Shown here one piece after another: positions 12,174 through 22,203 of a DNA stretch of 64,000 nt. Both the position numbers and the translations under genes were made by a program. The first letter of the stretch is position 1. Each line of letters begins with the position of its first letter. Source of the stretch: Notospermus geniculatus (taxonomy: Eukaryota; Nemertea; Pilidiophora; Heteronemertea; Lineidae); assembly GCA_002633025.1 (NCBI GenBank), contig NMRB01000209.1:257128-321127 (forward strand), given 5' to 3'. A model generated the notes under the pieces. The model saw only the letters and a program-made list of their open reading frames with translations, was not told where the DNA came from and made no database searches.

Positions 12174-12329
12174 TTATATTTTCATGGTCCCCAGAGGGAC
12201 AGAACTCTTCTGCAACCGGCCAGCATCATACTTGTCCAAAGATGTGACCTTTGGTGTGAATTGCTCCAAATGTTCTGTGGAGAAAATCCTGTCTGCTCCA
12301 GCCGGTGGATGGATGCTGGATTGCCGCAG
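12174..12329 (-). CDS. duplicated last exon of the SAXO5-like gene (distal copy A)
   Basis: This is an intact copy of the 156-bp terminal exon with acceptor, 51 codons, TAA and its own AATAAA (minus strand, 12131-12136). By hand comparison it differs from copy B at six bases, only one of them changing an amino acid (LRQSS versus LRRSS). That bias fits selection on the protein or a recent duplication; the count is too small to decide. Confidence 0.55.
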   Translation of the reverse strand: MRQSSIHPPAGADRIFSTEHLEQFTPKVTSLDKYDAGRLQKSSVPLGTMKI

Positions 12330-12456
12330 CTGGAAAGTCGAAATAATATGATGCATAGAACAATCTGTAGACCGGTAGGTATTATTACTGCTAGTGGAAA
12401 GGCCCCACAGTACAAAGACATCAACTCGGTGTAAAGCGTCAATCAACAGTGATTGA

Positions 12457-12717
12457 CAGGCGCGGATCCAGGAGGCACACCCGGCCTGTGCCCCCCCCCC
12501 AATTTTTTGGTAACCAAGTTAGCAAAATGGACCTTTTTCAGAAGTGCCACAGGACTGCCTTGTAATTTGTCCCTCAGATGCTGGGAAATCGCACCAGCTG
12601 CCTTCTAGATTTCAAAATTTTCTTGGGGAGACCCCCGCCGTGGCTTCACGCCTTCATCGGTCCACCTGTGGCCTTCTGTGCCCCCCTTTACCAGAATCCT
12701 GGATCTGCCGGCCCCTG
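12457..12717. mobile_element. hAT-like non-autonomous element (GGATCC-type ends), copy A
   Basis: The ends CAGGCGCGGATCCAGGA and CCTGGATCTGCCGGCCCCTG are imperfect inverted repeats, with a C-rich tract next to the left end. A 5'-truncated copy with the same right end lies in duplication copy B at about 17075-17301. Confidence 0.5.
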
Positions 12718-12859
12718 ATTGATACTTAAGTTGTAGCGTTGAAATGGACGGACTAATGTAGAATGAACTGTACTCTATTGGTTTGCACACATGGAGTTGG
12801 TGGTGCCATCTAGTGTAAAGATGATAGACTAAAATATGACAGGGAAGACCCCAACTTAC

Positions 12860-12948
12860 CCTCTCTATAGCCTCAGAATTTGGGGTCATTTTTTTCTGCA
12901 TTGGATTCTTGAAGTCTGATTTATTTGTTGGCATTGTAAGATCATTGC
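12860..12948 (-). CDS. duplicated penultimate exon of the SAXO5-like gene (distal copy A)
   Basis: This is an intact second copy of the 89-bp exon, with the same acceptor (CCAG), the same donor (AGG then GTAAGT) and the same phase. It reads MTPNSEAIER where the proximal copy reads MIPNSKAIER. It could be used as an alternative 3' exon by the upstream exon at 18346-18544, or it could be silent. The sequence shows no lesion. Confidence 0.55.
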
Positions 12949-13045
12949 CTGGAAAAATGTACCCATATTAACATGAATAGAGACAAAAAGAGACCAACCA
13001 GGAACTGGAAATAACAAAGACAAACAACAGAAAAAAGAAAAACAA

Positions 13046-13572
13046 GGCGCACGCTGGGCGTGGCGAATAACCAGGTTTTCGAAGTGGCGGCGTGAATAGC
13101 ACTTTTCCTGTTTTCACATTTAGCCCCCTATTGGCCCAACCTTGAATTGAATGATGCTGAATATTGAAAGGAAACAATGTCTACTCACAAGCAACATGTC
13201 CCCAAAATTTCACAAGAAAATCTGAAGTCGTTCCCATGTTATAACACTTCGATGATTTTCGGGTGACACTGCCTGGCGGCCATATTGGATGTGCGATCGG
13301 CCCGAAACTTTGTATTTCAGAAGGTATCCCTCCAGTACACATTTATGCAAGGTATGAAATGGCTAGGTGAGAAAACGACGACACGTGCCAAGTTCGTAAC
13401 TTTTGCCGAACTTTGACCTCTGTGACCTTGAAAAGTAGGTCAAATGAAAAACCCGGGTATTATGTTATTTATCGTCATTAGATATACCAATGATAAAAAT
13501 TTGGTGACGTTCCGTCCATTCATTCAGGAGAAATAGCACTTTTCCTGTTCTCACATTTAGCCCCCTATTGGC
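13046..13572. repeat. AGCTCACC-type repeat body flanking a gap
   Basis: It contains the GACCTCTGTGACCTTGAAAA phrase shared with 28320-28400 and 52240-52265, and a GGCGGCCATATTGGATGTG phrase like that at 24700-24725. A 38-base segment (13098-13135) recurs at 13535-13572 right at the gap edge. Confidence 0.55.
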
Positions 13573-13708
13573 NNNNNNNNNNNNNNNNNNNNNNNNNNNN
13601 NNNNNNNNNNNNNNNNNNNNNNNNNNNNNNNNNNNNNNNNNNNNNNNNNNNNNNNNNNNNNNNNNNNNNNNNNNNNNNNNNNNNNNNNNNNNNNNNNNNN
13701 NNNNNNNN
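13573..13708. other. assembly gap (136 N)
   Basis: Run of N. It hides the left end of duplication copy B. Confidence 1.
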
Positions 13709-13981
13709 AATCGACTGACCCGGCTGAACGACGAGTCGACAGCGTTGGGTCAGTCGACTTTAAAACACCCCTGCCGCATTGAGTTTTGCCGCAAATGTGC
13801 GCTTGGCTTTAAACGGGATATTGGCGTTGACTCATCAAATTTGCGCGGGCAAAACTCAATGCGGTATGGGGTGTTTTTAAAGTCGACTGACCCACCGCTG
13901 TCGACTTGTCATTCAGTCGGGTCAGTCGATTTTAAAAACATCCCTACCGCACTGAGTTTTGCGCAAATGTGCGCTTTGGTC
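13709..13981. mobile_element. two hairpin elements, GGCCAAGCGCAC family, duplication copy B
   Basis: Counterparts of copies 2 and 3. The first is cut by the gap and ends near 13811; the second spans about 13836-13981. Confidence 0.7.
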
Positions 13982-14644
13982 TAACACAGGAGCGCTAGTT
14001 AACGCAATTGTTGCCAAAAACTCCCGGCTGCTAACGCGAAGGAAGTCAAAATCCAGTTAAGCAACGCGGAGGAGGACGGACTCGCCGGAATCGATTTTGT
14101 TTTTCACCACCGGACATCAGCATCAGGAGCCTGTAACAGGCCATTTGCTACAACAATGGGCGGCCACGGGAATCACCACACCCTGGGGTCAAAATAACAC
14201 CCAACATCAAATCTCCCAGCACACTAACTTCTTCTCTCCCTCCCTCCTCCTCCGTCACCGCAAATTATCATTATATTATTAGCTGTAAGACTCTGACAAG
14301 CAAATGCCACCAATGTCTATAATTACTTCCAATTAGATCTGAGGGGCCGGACCGGAGCACCTGATCCACTAATGGACCATGATTGCAGCATCCTTCCAGC
14401 CTCCGAGGATAATTAAAAGGTGGATTTGATATCATTGAGTAGCGAAAGTGATTATATAAGGTTGGTGAACAATTTTCATATCTACGCAATCTGTCGGGTA
14501 GTATCATTCAATATCTGCAGGATGGGACAGCTACCACGGTTTCTTTATTTTGCTGACCTTGACGGCAACGGCCGCACACTCTGGTCAATTTTCTGAGACA
14601 CCCAAGGACAGAGTCCATGCGTGTTGACCACTGAACAGGGAGAT

Positions 14645-14822
14645 CAGGGGCGTAGCTAGCGGGGGTGGGTGCAGGGTGCAAATGCCCCCCCCCCCCCAGA
14701 CCAAAAAGGTCATTTTCCCTCTTCGAGTCAAGTTATTGTGGTGTCAGATGTCGGGAAAATGCATCTGAGAGGATGTAGATATTTATTTTTTTCTGGGGAG
14801 GACCCCAGACCCCCCTCCGACT
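14645..14822 (+). mobile_element. hAT-like element (CAGGGGCGTAGC-type end), 3' truncated
   Basis: It begins CAGGGGCGTAGCTAGCGGGG, with a C-rich run and a shared interior (CATCTGAGAGGATGTAGAT) that also occurs inverted at 49449-49674. There is no right terminus. Confidence 0.5.
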
Positions 14823-14920
14823 TTGCCCTCCATCAATTAACTGACAAAGCGTGACCTTTTTTCAAAGCCAGAAGGCAAAATGGCAACAAGACAACATTCT
14901 ACGAGGTTTGTTTGAAAAAA

Positions 14921-15120
14921 TTATATATTTTTTATTTTATTTTTTTATTTTATTTTTATTTTTATTTTATTTTTATTTTATTTTTATTTTATTTGTTAAA
15001 CTTATTTTGTTTGAAAAAAATTATGATGACAACGGTCTAAGAGATTTGTTTGAAAAATTATTTTAAAATTATTTTATTTTAGGTTTATTATTTTATTTTT
15101 ATTTCTTAAATTATTTTAAA
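14921..15120. repeat. TTTTA-rich low-complexity tract
   Basis: Repeated TTTTATTTTA and ATTTTTATTTT words interspersed with TTTGAAAAATTA. It occurs only in duplication copy B. Confidence 0.8.
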
Positions 15121-15237
15121 ATTATTTTGTTTGAGAAAAATTATGATGCTAAAATTGACGATGTCCAAACAATAAGGTCTTAATCACAAAACACAACATG
15201 AATAAAAACACTTTCACAGGATGTTGAAGTTGGTTCT

Positions 15238-15282
15238 AGCTTGGAGGAAATACCGTATACTGACAGTATAATTCCTCCAAGG
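15238..15282. mobile_element. about 45-bp micro-hairpin, CTTGGAGGAA family
   Basis: Arms CTTGGAGGAA and TTCCTCCAAG around a short centre. Absent at the matching place in copy A (9683-9715), where another small hairpin sits. Confidence 0.55.
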
Positions 15283-16448
15283 TTCTAGTATTAGTAACAC
15301 TTAGAAAATGAGTGCGACACCTTGTTGAAGATAAACTGTTTATTGGTCCGAGGACCCGTTACAAACTTTTAAAAACAATGCAAACCACACAGTCAAACAG
15401 TGCCAAACACTAACAACAAAATGGAACACAAAAATAAATGCACATAACACAAGGTAAAGCTATGATAAAGAGCATCACTACAAACTGTGGACCAAATTCA
15501 TGGATCTGAAAGCTGACTGGTGCCCTGTCCTTTCTCTATTCTTATATTATTATGTCTGGAATATGAAACCAGTCACCTGAGCTGAGAGATCTGTAGACTC
15601 TCCAAGGCTATGCGAATAGGCCCAAGGATGTTTCAAGGTCCTAGAGGCCCTCAAACTTGTATATTTCTTGGTCAACATGCCTTTTCTATCACACTACTAA
15701 CAAGGTCCCTTGGGAAATACTTACATTGTATGTAAACCACAACACACATCAATAAAATGCAAACAAGACAAAATGGAAGCAGACGACTAGCAAACCTACC
15801 ATAAAATAGAGGCATGCACGTAGCATCATGACCATCAGCAAAATACCACTCAGCATGAGATTTCAGTCAAAAAACAAAATACTGGAAAACATGTCTGAAA
15901 TAGACATGGTATAACATTAAAGATATCACACTTGATATAATTTTGGTTGTACACACGAGTGCAAAAATATGACACTCATCCTCTCAAAACAATATAAATT
16001 GTTGCATAGGTTTTTGAGATTAATAATTGACAGTGTTGGTTCTCAACTTACAAGATATAATTGATAAACCAGGTACACACAATTGAGCTAGAATAATTTG
16101 TTCACAAGAGTGAACTATCACAGCAGTTTGGTATGANGGGGGGGGGGGGGGGGGGGGATAAGTCAAGGTAAATACTAAACAATTGGAAAAAAACAGTTTA
16201 AAAAACTGTCCTATGTTCGCTTCTGCTATGACTTGAATACTGCAACAGGCACTCCAAACTTCATAAATAAGAATTAACAGTAAGATATAATCTGGCAAGA
16301 TTCTGGAGGGGTATTAAAAATTATCACAGGTGAGACATCTTTATTTCATCATGTAAACCTGAGGCAGAATTTGACTCAATTGATCTAAATTACCCAAACA
16401 TATGAAAAATATACTGTAAGTATCACAGAAAATATACTGTAAGTGTAA

Positions 16449-16482
16449 GCTTGGAGGAATTATACTGACAATTCCTCCAAGG
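16449..16482. mobile_element. micro-hairpin, CTTGGAGGAA family
   Basis: CTTGGAGGAATTATACTGAC followed by its inverted partner ending TTCCTCCAAGG. Absent from copy A near 11235. Confidence 0.55.
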
Positions 16483-16755
16483 TGTACGGTAAGTATCACA
16501 GCACTTTAGCTCTTCAATTTATTAATTACCTTCTTCCGATCCCTTCAGAAAGGGTCGTGAGGTTCTGCATTTGTCACAACCTCCAACTCTCAATGCCCCC
16601 TCAATGTACGTTTACAAACATTTCATACCATCATACCATTTCATACCAACATTTCAAACCATCACTTCATACCACCATTGGTACATTTTGCCTAATAAAT
16701 CTTCTCAGAGTAAAAGTAGGTTGCCAAGCAGGACCAGCCGATATCCCACCTCACT

Positions 16756-16761
16756 TTTATT
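16756..16761 (-). terminator. poly(A) signal, SAXO5-like gene copy B
   Basis: This is AATAAA on the minus strand, about 40 bases after the stop codon of the proximal last exon. Confidence 0.55.
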
Positions 16762-16798
16762 CAAACAGTATAAAGTAGAAAAATATTGGTGATAATTA

Positions 16799-16954
16799 TT
16801 ATATTTTCATGGTGCCTAGAGGGACAGAACTCTTCTGTAACCGACCAGCATCATACTTGTCCAAAGATGTGACCTTCGGTGTGAATTGCTCCAAATGTTC
16901 TGTGGAGAAAATCCTGTCTGCTCCAGCCGGTGGATGGATGCTGGATCGCCGCAG
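16799..16954 (-). CDS. SAXO5-like gene, last exon (proximal copy B)
   Basis: The acceptor TTTCCAG precedes 16954. Phase 0 coding of 51 residues begins LRRSSIHPPAGADRIFSTEH and ends VPLGTMKI before TAA. It carries another FSTEHLEQF-type motif. An AATAAA signal for the minus strand lies about 40 bases downstream, at 16756-16761. Confidence 0.77.
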   Translation of the reverse strand: MRRSSIHPPAGADRIFSTEHLEQFTPKVTSLDKYDAGRLQKSSVPLGTMKI

Positions 16955-19900
16955 CTGGAAAGTAGAAATAATGATGCATTGAACAATTTGTATACCGGTA
17001 GATATTTTTACTGCCAGTGGAAAGGGCCCACAGTACAAAGACATTAACTCAGTATAAAGTGTCAATCACTGTTAGGCATACCCGGCCTGTGCCCCCCCCC
17101 CCCATTTTTCGGTGACCAACGTTAGCAAAGTTGACCTTTTTCAAAAGTGCCACAGGACTGCCTTGTAATTTGTCCCTCAGATGCTGGGAAATCGCACCAG
17201 CGGCCTTCTAGATTTCAAAATTTTCTTGGGGAGCCCCCACCGTGGCTTCAAGGCTTCATCAGTTTGGCCCTTTTACTAGAATCCTGGATCCGCCCCTGAT
17301 TGATACTTAAGTTGTAGCGTTGAAATGGACGGACTAATGTAGAATCAACTGTACTCTATTGGTTTGCACAAACGGAGTTGGTGGCACCATCTAGTGTAAG
17401 GATGATATACTAAAATATGACAGGGAACACCCCCAACTTACCCTCTCTATAGCCTTAGAATTTGGGATCATTTTTTTCTGCATTGGATTCTTGAAATCTG
17501 ATTTATTTGTTGGCATTGTAAGATCATTGCCTGGAAAAAAGTACCAGTATTAACATGACAAGAGACAAAAAGAGACCAACCAGAAACTGGAAATAGCAAA
17601 GACAAACAACAGAAAAAAGAAAAAAAAAGAGAAAAGAAGAAGCCAATATGCTGCTTTGAGGACACTCTTTGAACAGATTGCAGCGGTCCTCTTGAATAGA
17701 AGCATCAAATTAGGGACAGAACTTCGTTATTCAAAGATGAGCGCTGTCCTCTCAATGCAGACATGGCAAAGTTATCTGCTGAGGGAAGTTCCAATTGGGA
17801 TCCTAGCTCGACACCGAAACCCGGTCCTAATACAATGGACGCCTTTTGTGTGGGACCGGGATCTCAGTTTCATTTCAATAGTTTTAACCACTAGTGACGC
17901 ATGTTGAAAAAGTCGGCTAGGGACCCCATATTAGGCTACACAAAAACAACTCTTAGAAAACTGCAGAAGTGCCCTCCTGTGTCATGATGAGGAACTAAAA
18001 TGTTTTTCAGTTTCCAAGTTCTACTGGGAAAAAGGCAATGGCTGATATCAAAAATGCTGATATTTATAAAAGTTAACAAATGCTTTTACTTTAAATTTCG
18101 TAATACATTTACATTGGACACTGCTGTGCAAATCTTAAGTACCGGTAAAAGCATTCGCTAACTTTTATGAATACCAGCCAATGTCTGCTTTGATGACACA
18201 AGACGTTCATTTTACAAGAACTAAGAGAAGTCAGCGTGCAGTTTTGGAGGAGTTGTTGCAAATTACGCAAAATTGCTATGAGTATTAACGCTTAGATTCC
18301 AGGTGAACCAAGCTCAGAAACAAGTCCCAACATCAGCTGACATACCATAATATTTCAACTGCACTGAACTCCGTGTATGAGGGCTGGAGCGTTGATAAGT
18401 ATAGGGCACATAAGCAGGTGTAAACTCTGTCCCAACGGTGGTGTCGTAGAATGTCCTCGCTAGTCTTGGCTCCCCAAACCAGATATTACTTTTGCTCCTC
18501 TTGTTGGCACCAGACTCAATCGGTGGTTTGGGCATATTTGGATGCTAGAATAGGAGAAGACCTGATTATTAAAGCGATGTGTCAGCCAAAAAAATTGAAT
18601 GCAAAAGGGGACGAATCTTTGTTTACAAACACTCATTTCCTGCATTCTGATTGGCTGTGAGGGCAATGTTTACAAACATCATCCTTCTGTTTACAAAACG
18701 ACTTTCAATTCGCTTTAATGACATGCAAAATTGGTGGAGCAAATCTGTGACCCTCCACTATACAAAAACCAGTCAGACGTCGCACAGAAAATGAGCCCAA
18801 ACATACTGAGATGACACCAGGAGATAAAGAAAGAAACAGAACTAATCACTCAGATTTTATAATAGACAGACAATACTGAAATTGACAGATAATTCAGCCC
18901 CAACCTGCCAATCTCAGAGCGACTTCCGACTGGTTTTGTGGTGGAGGGTCACATCTGCCCCCCCCCCCCCCCCGCTAAATACGGGGGCCAAGGGGGGCCA
19001 ACCAAAAACGGGACTTTCATGCGGATTTGGGGCAAAAAATGGCAAAACAAGTCTTCTGCTCCCAGAGAGGTTTTTGCCCCCCCCCAGGACCAAAAAGCTA
19101 ATACCTTTCCCTTGACCAGCTTACCTTCCCATGATGGAAATTGTATGTAGTTCCACTGACTCGCTCAATGACTCTACTGGGGTCCAGGTCACCTGGGGGT
19201 AGATCGCTGTGATTCCGATGGTAGGCTGGCAGACTTCTGGACACTAATGACAAGATCATGATGACACAAATCAGGATTTTTCAAGACACTTCTAGAGAAA
19301 AGTACCGGTAACTCAAGGACAGTCAACAAAGTGTCATTGGCATCTAGAGTCATGGCGGATTGTGGCGGTGCCGACAGTGATTTTGATTTCTACATTAGAG
19401 GTGATGAGGATTTTTGTCAAAAAGTGGGCGTGGTCTTCTCGGCGGCTCATGGCAGGGCGGTTTAGGGTGGCATGGGCTCTATTGGGTTAAAGTATTTCTC
19501 AACTATATAAGACCCTGGCTGATCATATTACTTACCATTGGTTTGCATAGGTTTGTATGCAGCATCATGTGTACTTTCATAGGTGTTCCATGTCCCATGT
19601 CCATCATCGAGTCGGAAATTCGTATAACCCAATCTCCCCATCACGGCATTTTTGTTGTAGGGCTTGGCACCCAAGATATCTTTCGCTTGGAATGATTCCT
19701 TTTGAGTTGTTAGGCTTGTGCTGACTTTTTCTCTGTCACCATGAGGTATATTTGTCCCTGTGGGCTGAACATTAAAAAAAAGGGATCATTGCAGCAAAAT
19801 GAAGGTAGGCCTATTAGCCAGGGTTTATGCTTGCAATAGCCAAAAACTACTTTTAAATAAACTGGCGACAGAAATAAATGATTGGCTCAAAGGGGATGTT

Positions 19901-21753
19901 CATTTTCGTCACTTGAGGAATCTTGAGTTGTGATCCTTTGGAAAATGGAAAAAGCTATGCACTTGCAAATTGCAGGGATTATTTGTTGTGCTGTACAGAA
20001 TTATCCCTGCAACTTGCAGCTTCATAGCTTTCTCCATTTTCTCAAGTATCACAATTCAGATTCCTCAATTCATGAAAACGAACAGCCCCTTTTGTAATGC
20101 TATTTACAATGGAATATTGCTGCCCTGGATAAAAATATCTTATTTCAACAAAACTGGCTACAAATTCTAATACTTCAGCAGAAACCCTGAAGCCTCTATT
20201 ACACATCTCTGTCAGATCACACAGAGGACTTACCAGTAGCTAGTTTAGACAAATACTAAGTAACTTCAGAGATAAACTAGAAATTGACTTGTCAGTCAAT
20301 TTTAAGACCGCCTGTGGATATTGAGAGACAAGAGAGAGGGCACTGATAATAACATACTAGTATATCTAACTTTTACTTTTGTTGATCCATACCATTATTA
20401 TTGTTGTTGTATGGGAGCTTTGCACCTCGCACGCCATTGCTTTATTTTCATTTGTATACTTACATGTGGGTAGCCTTAATGTGTCTTTGACAGGCAGGCA
20501 CCCATTGTATAAATAAATAAATAAATATATATCTAATTAGTTGTCAAGTGCAAAGAAATGTAGTAGGCCTTTGGTAAATGGAACGATGACGCAGCAGGGG
20601 ATTCCAACAACAAACACCTCACCTGCATTGGATTCTATATTGGGCTCGGGATCACCTCATCGGCGAGCTGTGTTTTAGGCGATAAAGTCGCAAAATACCA
20701 ATCAAATGAATACGGATTGAGCCAGTTAACTAACTTGAGCTGTATTTTATATTCATCTAGAGATCCTGTAAGTCTTAGGCTGGTGTATCTCTTATTTCTT
20801 AAGTTATCGCTCGGAAACCAAATGTTGGTCACAGACATTCAGAGAAACTCTGTAAAACCAATGAAGACCGCCACCTGTGAGGTGGTGGCGGTCTTAATGA
20901 AATGCAGAATGTGGAAAGTATTGGAAGGAGACCAATGAAGAACTAAATGACTATCTATTTCAGGTGTGAATACCTCATCATCAACTGGCTGATGGTAGGC
21001 CTACAGAAATTCATAACATAACTTACTGCTGGCAAGGTGGGAACTTTTGGCTGCCATTTTTCAGTAAACTGGTCATTGTGTGTTGTGTCAAAATGTTGAA
21101 GGCGTCCATCTCCAGTGATTGTTGGTGGTCCACCATGATGCATGCATGGGGCCTTCTTCACCCCTATTTGGCTGGTTTCATGTCTCTTGTAGTGGTCCCT
21201 GTAATCTGACTGCGGGTAAGGGGCTTTCTCTTTGTCCCCCTGGGGTATGAAACTCTCTAATGGCTTGCCTACAGTTTTCTTAAAACCACTGTATTCATTC
21301 ATATGATGGGGTGGGAAGTAGAGGTTGTGTGTGGTGTGGAAGGAGTCGAACTTCTTCAAGTCCCTGTCCATCTTATAGTTGGTGGCACTCAGCTTTGTAT
21401 GTGGAGACTTCAGTATGGGCTTTGGGAGATGTTTCTTTTCAAATTCATTGTAAGTCTCTGACAGATGCTTGTTAAAAAACGTTGAATCTGTGTGCATGAA
21501 TTGAGCAGGGACGGGAGGTTCTGCTGCAGGTACTCTTTCCCCCAGTGGATGTGGAGGGTAGTCTCGTGTGAATGTACTCAAGTAAGCGGGTTTAATATTA
21601 TTTGGATCTTGACATAGTTTGAAATGGGATGCAGTCATCAATCCTGTGCCAATTTTTAATGGCGGCATATGGCTCTCCATTGGGACACTAGCCATGGTAA
21701 CTGACATGCTGATGTCCGTCAAAGATTGATTGACAACTTTCCAATCTTCCTTC
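16799..21753 (-). CDS. SAXO5/TEX45-like axonemal microtubule protein (spliced gene)
   Basis: This is a minus-strand gene assembled by hand from exons with consensus splice sites and matching phases: 21027-21753, 19536-19764, 19125-19243, 18346-18544, 17442-17530 and 16799-16954. Starting at the ATG at 21705-21707 the reading frame is 490 residues, close to what I recall for human TEX45/SAXO5 (about 505). The product is low-complexity and soluble, with no signal peptide or membrane span. It repeats a [FY]x[ST]TH-like motif (FHTTHNLYF, FDTTHNDQF, YESTHDAAY, FSTEHLEQF) and a PxGD motif (IPQGDKEK, IPHGDREK, LPPGD). This style is typical of proteins that bind axonemal doublet microtubules. The family name is from recollection of the motif pattern and length; other microtubule inner-protein families are possible. 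The 5' end is unresolved: exon 21027-21753 opens in mid-codon after a strong acceptor, so at least one upstream exon exists. An RFX X-box lies just upstream. The last two exons are duplicated at 12.2-12.9 kb. Confidence 0.72.
17075..17301. mobile_element. hAT-like element, truncated copy B
   Basis: This is the counterpart of 12457-12717. It lacks the left terminus and keeps the C-rich tract and the right end GGATCCGCCCCTG. Confidence 0.45.
17442..17530 (-). CDS. SAXO5-like gene, penultimate exon (proximal copy B)
   Basis: The acceptor CCAG precedes 17530 and the donor is AGG then GTAAGT at 17442. The first two bases complete a Gly codon with the upstream exon, then NDLTMPTNKSDFKNP and MIPNSKAIER follow. 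By hand comparison it differs from the distal copy at 12860-12948 at three bases, two of them amino-acid changing (T/I and E/K). Confidence 0.75.
18056..18179. mobile_element. MITE, GCTGGTATTCATAAAAG family, copy 1
   Basis: Inverted ends GATATTTATAAAAGTTA and AACTTTTATGAATACC, with TTACATTGGACACTGC inside. The same element lies reversed at 63121-63241. It is inside a SAXO5-like intron. Confidence 0.65.
18346..18544 (-). CDS. SAXO5-like gene, internal exon (199 bp)
   Basis: The acceptor ATTCTAG precedes 18544 and the donor is ATG then GTATGT at 18346. It begins in phase 0 with HPNMPKPPIESG and includes IWFGEPRLARTFYDTTVG and SSVQLKYYG. It leaves one G, which both candidate downstream exons (17442-17530 and 12860-12948) complete equally well. 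Confidence 0.77.
19125..19243 (-). CDS. SAXO5-like gene, internal exon (119 bp)
   Basis: The acceptor CATTAG precedes 19243 and the donor is AAG then GTAAGC at 19125. Two bases complete the codon left by the previous exon, giving VSRSLPAYHRNHSDLPPGD and ending TTYNFHHGK. It contains the PPGD variant of the repeated motif. Confidence 0.75.
19536..19764 (-). CDS. SAXO5-like gene, internal exon (229 bp)
   Basis: The acceptor TTCAG precedes 19764 and the donor is ATG then GTAAGT at 19536. It joins in phase 0 to the previous exon and leaves one base. It encodes IPHGDREK, an FQAKDILG segment and YESTHDAAY, continuing the repeat pattern of the upstream exon. Confidence 0.78.
19888..20094. mobile_element. 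MITE, AAGGGGMTGTTCRTTTTC family
   Basis: Inverted ends AAAGGGGATGTTCATTTTC and GAAAACGAACAGCCCCTTT. Inner arms continue through GGAAAATGGAAAAAGCTATG. It lies in a SAXO5-like intron. Confidence 0.6.
20862..20897. repeat. short hairpin
   Basis: Arms AAGACCGCCACC and GGTGGCGGTCTT, about 15 bases each, with a tiny loop. Confidence 0.6.
21027..21753 (-). CDS. SAXO5-like gene, large 5' coding exon
   Basis: The acceptor is a T-rich tract plus CAG just before 21753. The donor is GCA then GTAAGT, ending at 21027. The exon is one split base plus 242 codons, with phase 0 at its end. It contains FHTTHNLYF, IPQGDKEK and FDTTHNDQF. The longest uninterrupted reading starts at a TTG codon at 21720-21722; the first ATG in frame is at 21705-21707, followed by two more in-frame ATGs. 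Confidence 0.8.
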
Positions 21754-21991
21754 CTGAAAAAACAAAATGATAATGCGTGAATAAATAGGCCTAGGCCTAT
21801 AGGCTAAATGCTATTGCTATCAAAACATGACTGTACTGTACATGCCATGTCAAAATGTGAATCATTGATTCAACCAGCCAGGCAAAAGTCTAAGAGATTG
21901 AATTGAACATGTTGAATCCTCCTCCTAAAAACATGACTGACAACTTTAAATTTCGCTCCCTACTTGACTTGAACAATACGATGACACTCAC

Positions 21992-22060
21992 CTTCTACCA
22001 GTATAGGCTCCCCAGTATATTGTCAATGGCCTATTTATTGCCTCAAAGAGTCATTTATTC
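21992..22060 (-). CDS. probable 5' exon of the SAXO5-like gene
   Basis: A consensus donor (AAG then GTGAGT, ending at 21992) precedes the acceptor of the 727-bp exon. Its last codons read IYWGAYTGRR and run in phase into KEDWKVV of the next exon, which looks protein-like. The same frame meets a TGA about 20 codons upstream and has no ATG after it. The exon may therefore be partly 5' UTR, with translation starting at 21707, or it may be spliced to a further exon. The start given is approximate. Confidence 0.4.
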
Positions 22061-22125
22061 GGCGTCACTGTTCAAATAGGGTGATTGTCATGCATGTCAT
22101 GCATGATCATGATGATTGTGTACAC

Positions 22126-22139
22126 GTCACCTGGGCAAC
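22126..22139 (+). promoter_or_regulatory. RFX X-box in a bidirectional promoter
   Basis: GTCACC-TG-GGCAAC fits the X-box consensus RYYNYY-N(1-3)-RRNRAC at every position. It lies between the head-to-head SAXO5-like gene and USE1, 65 bases before the USE1 ATG. RFX factors activate ciliary genes through this motif, so it most likely serves the axonemal gene on the minus strand. Confidence 0.65.
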
Positions 22140-22146
22140 TCAACTT

Positions 22147-22154
22147 ACTTCCGG
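22147..22154 (+). promoter_or_regulatory. ETS/GABPA-type promoter site
   Basis: ACTTCCGG is the classic ETS core seen near start sites of TATA-less housekeeping promoters. It is 50 bases before the USE1 ATG and no TATA box is visible. It probably supports constitutive USE1 transcription. Confidence 0.45.
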
Positions 22155-22203
22155 GTTTGGAGCTTTCCTATTCACGGGAGGTTACAAAACTCATACTGCC
22201 AAC

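Larger units (their letters stand above)
8335..13045. repeat. segmental duplication, copy A
   Basis: This segment is colinear and highly similar to 13709-17640. Anchors include 8700-9230 with 14000-14510, 9745-10330 with 15330-15910, 10715-11265 with 15912-16520, and 11912-13045 with 16530-17640. It includes the last two exons of the SAXO5-like gene. Copy A is longer because of insertions at 10340-10713 and 11267-11909. The right end is sharp near 13045, in an A-rich tract. Confidence 0.85.
13709..17640. repeat. segmental duplication, copy B
   Basis: This is the partner of copy A; its true left end is hidden by the gap at 13573-13708. It carries its own insertions: a hAT-like fragment at 14645-14822, an AT-rich TTTTA-type expansion at 14921-15120 and two small hairpins (15238-15282, 16449-16482). 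It contains the exon pair nearest to the rest of the gene. Confidence 0.85.

Noticed and set aside
17656-17907. Possible further exon of the SAXO5-like gene between 17.65 and 17.9 kb
   Set aside because: No minus-strand frame there has splice sites in phase with the neighbouring exons, which already join directly.
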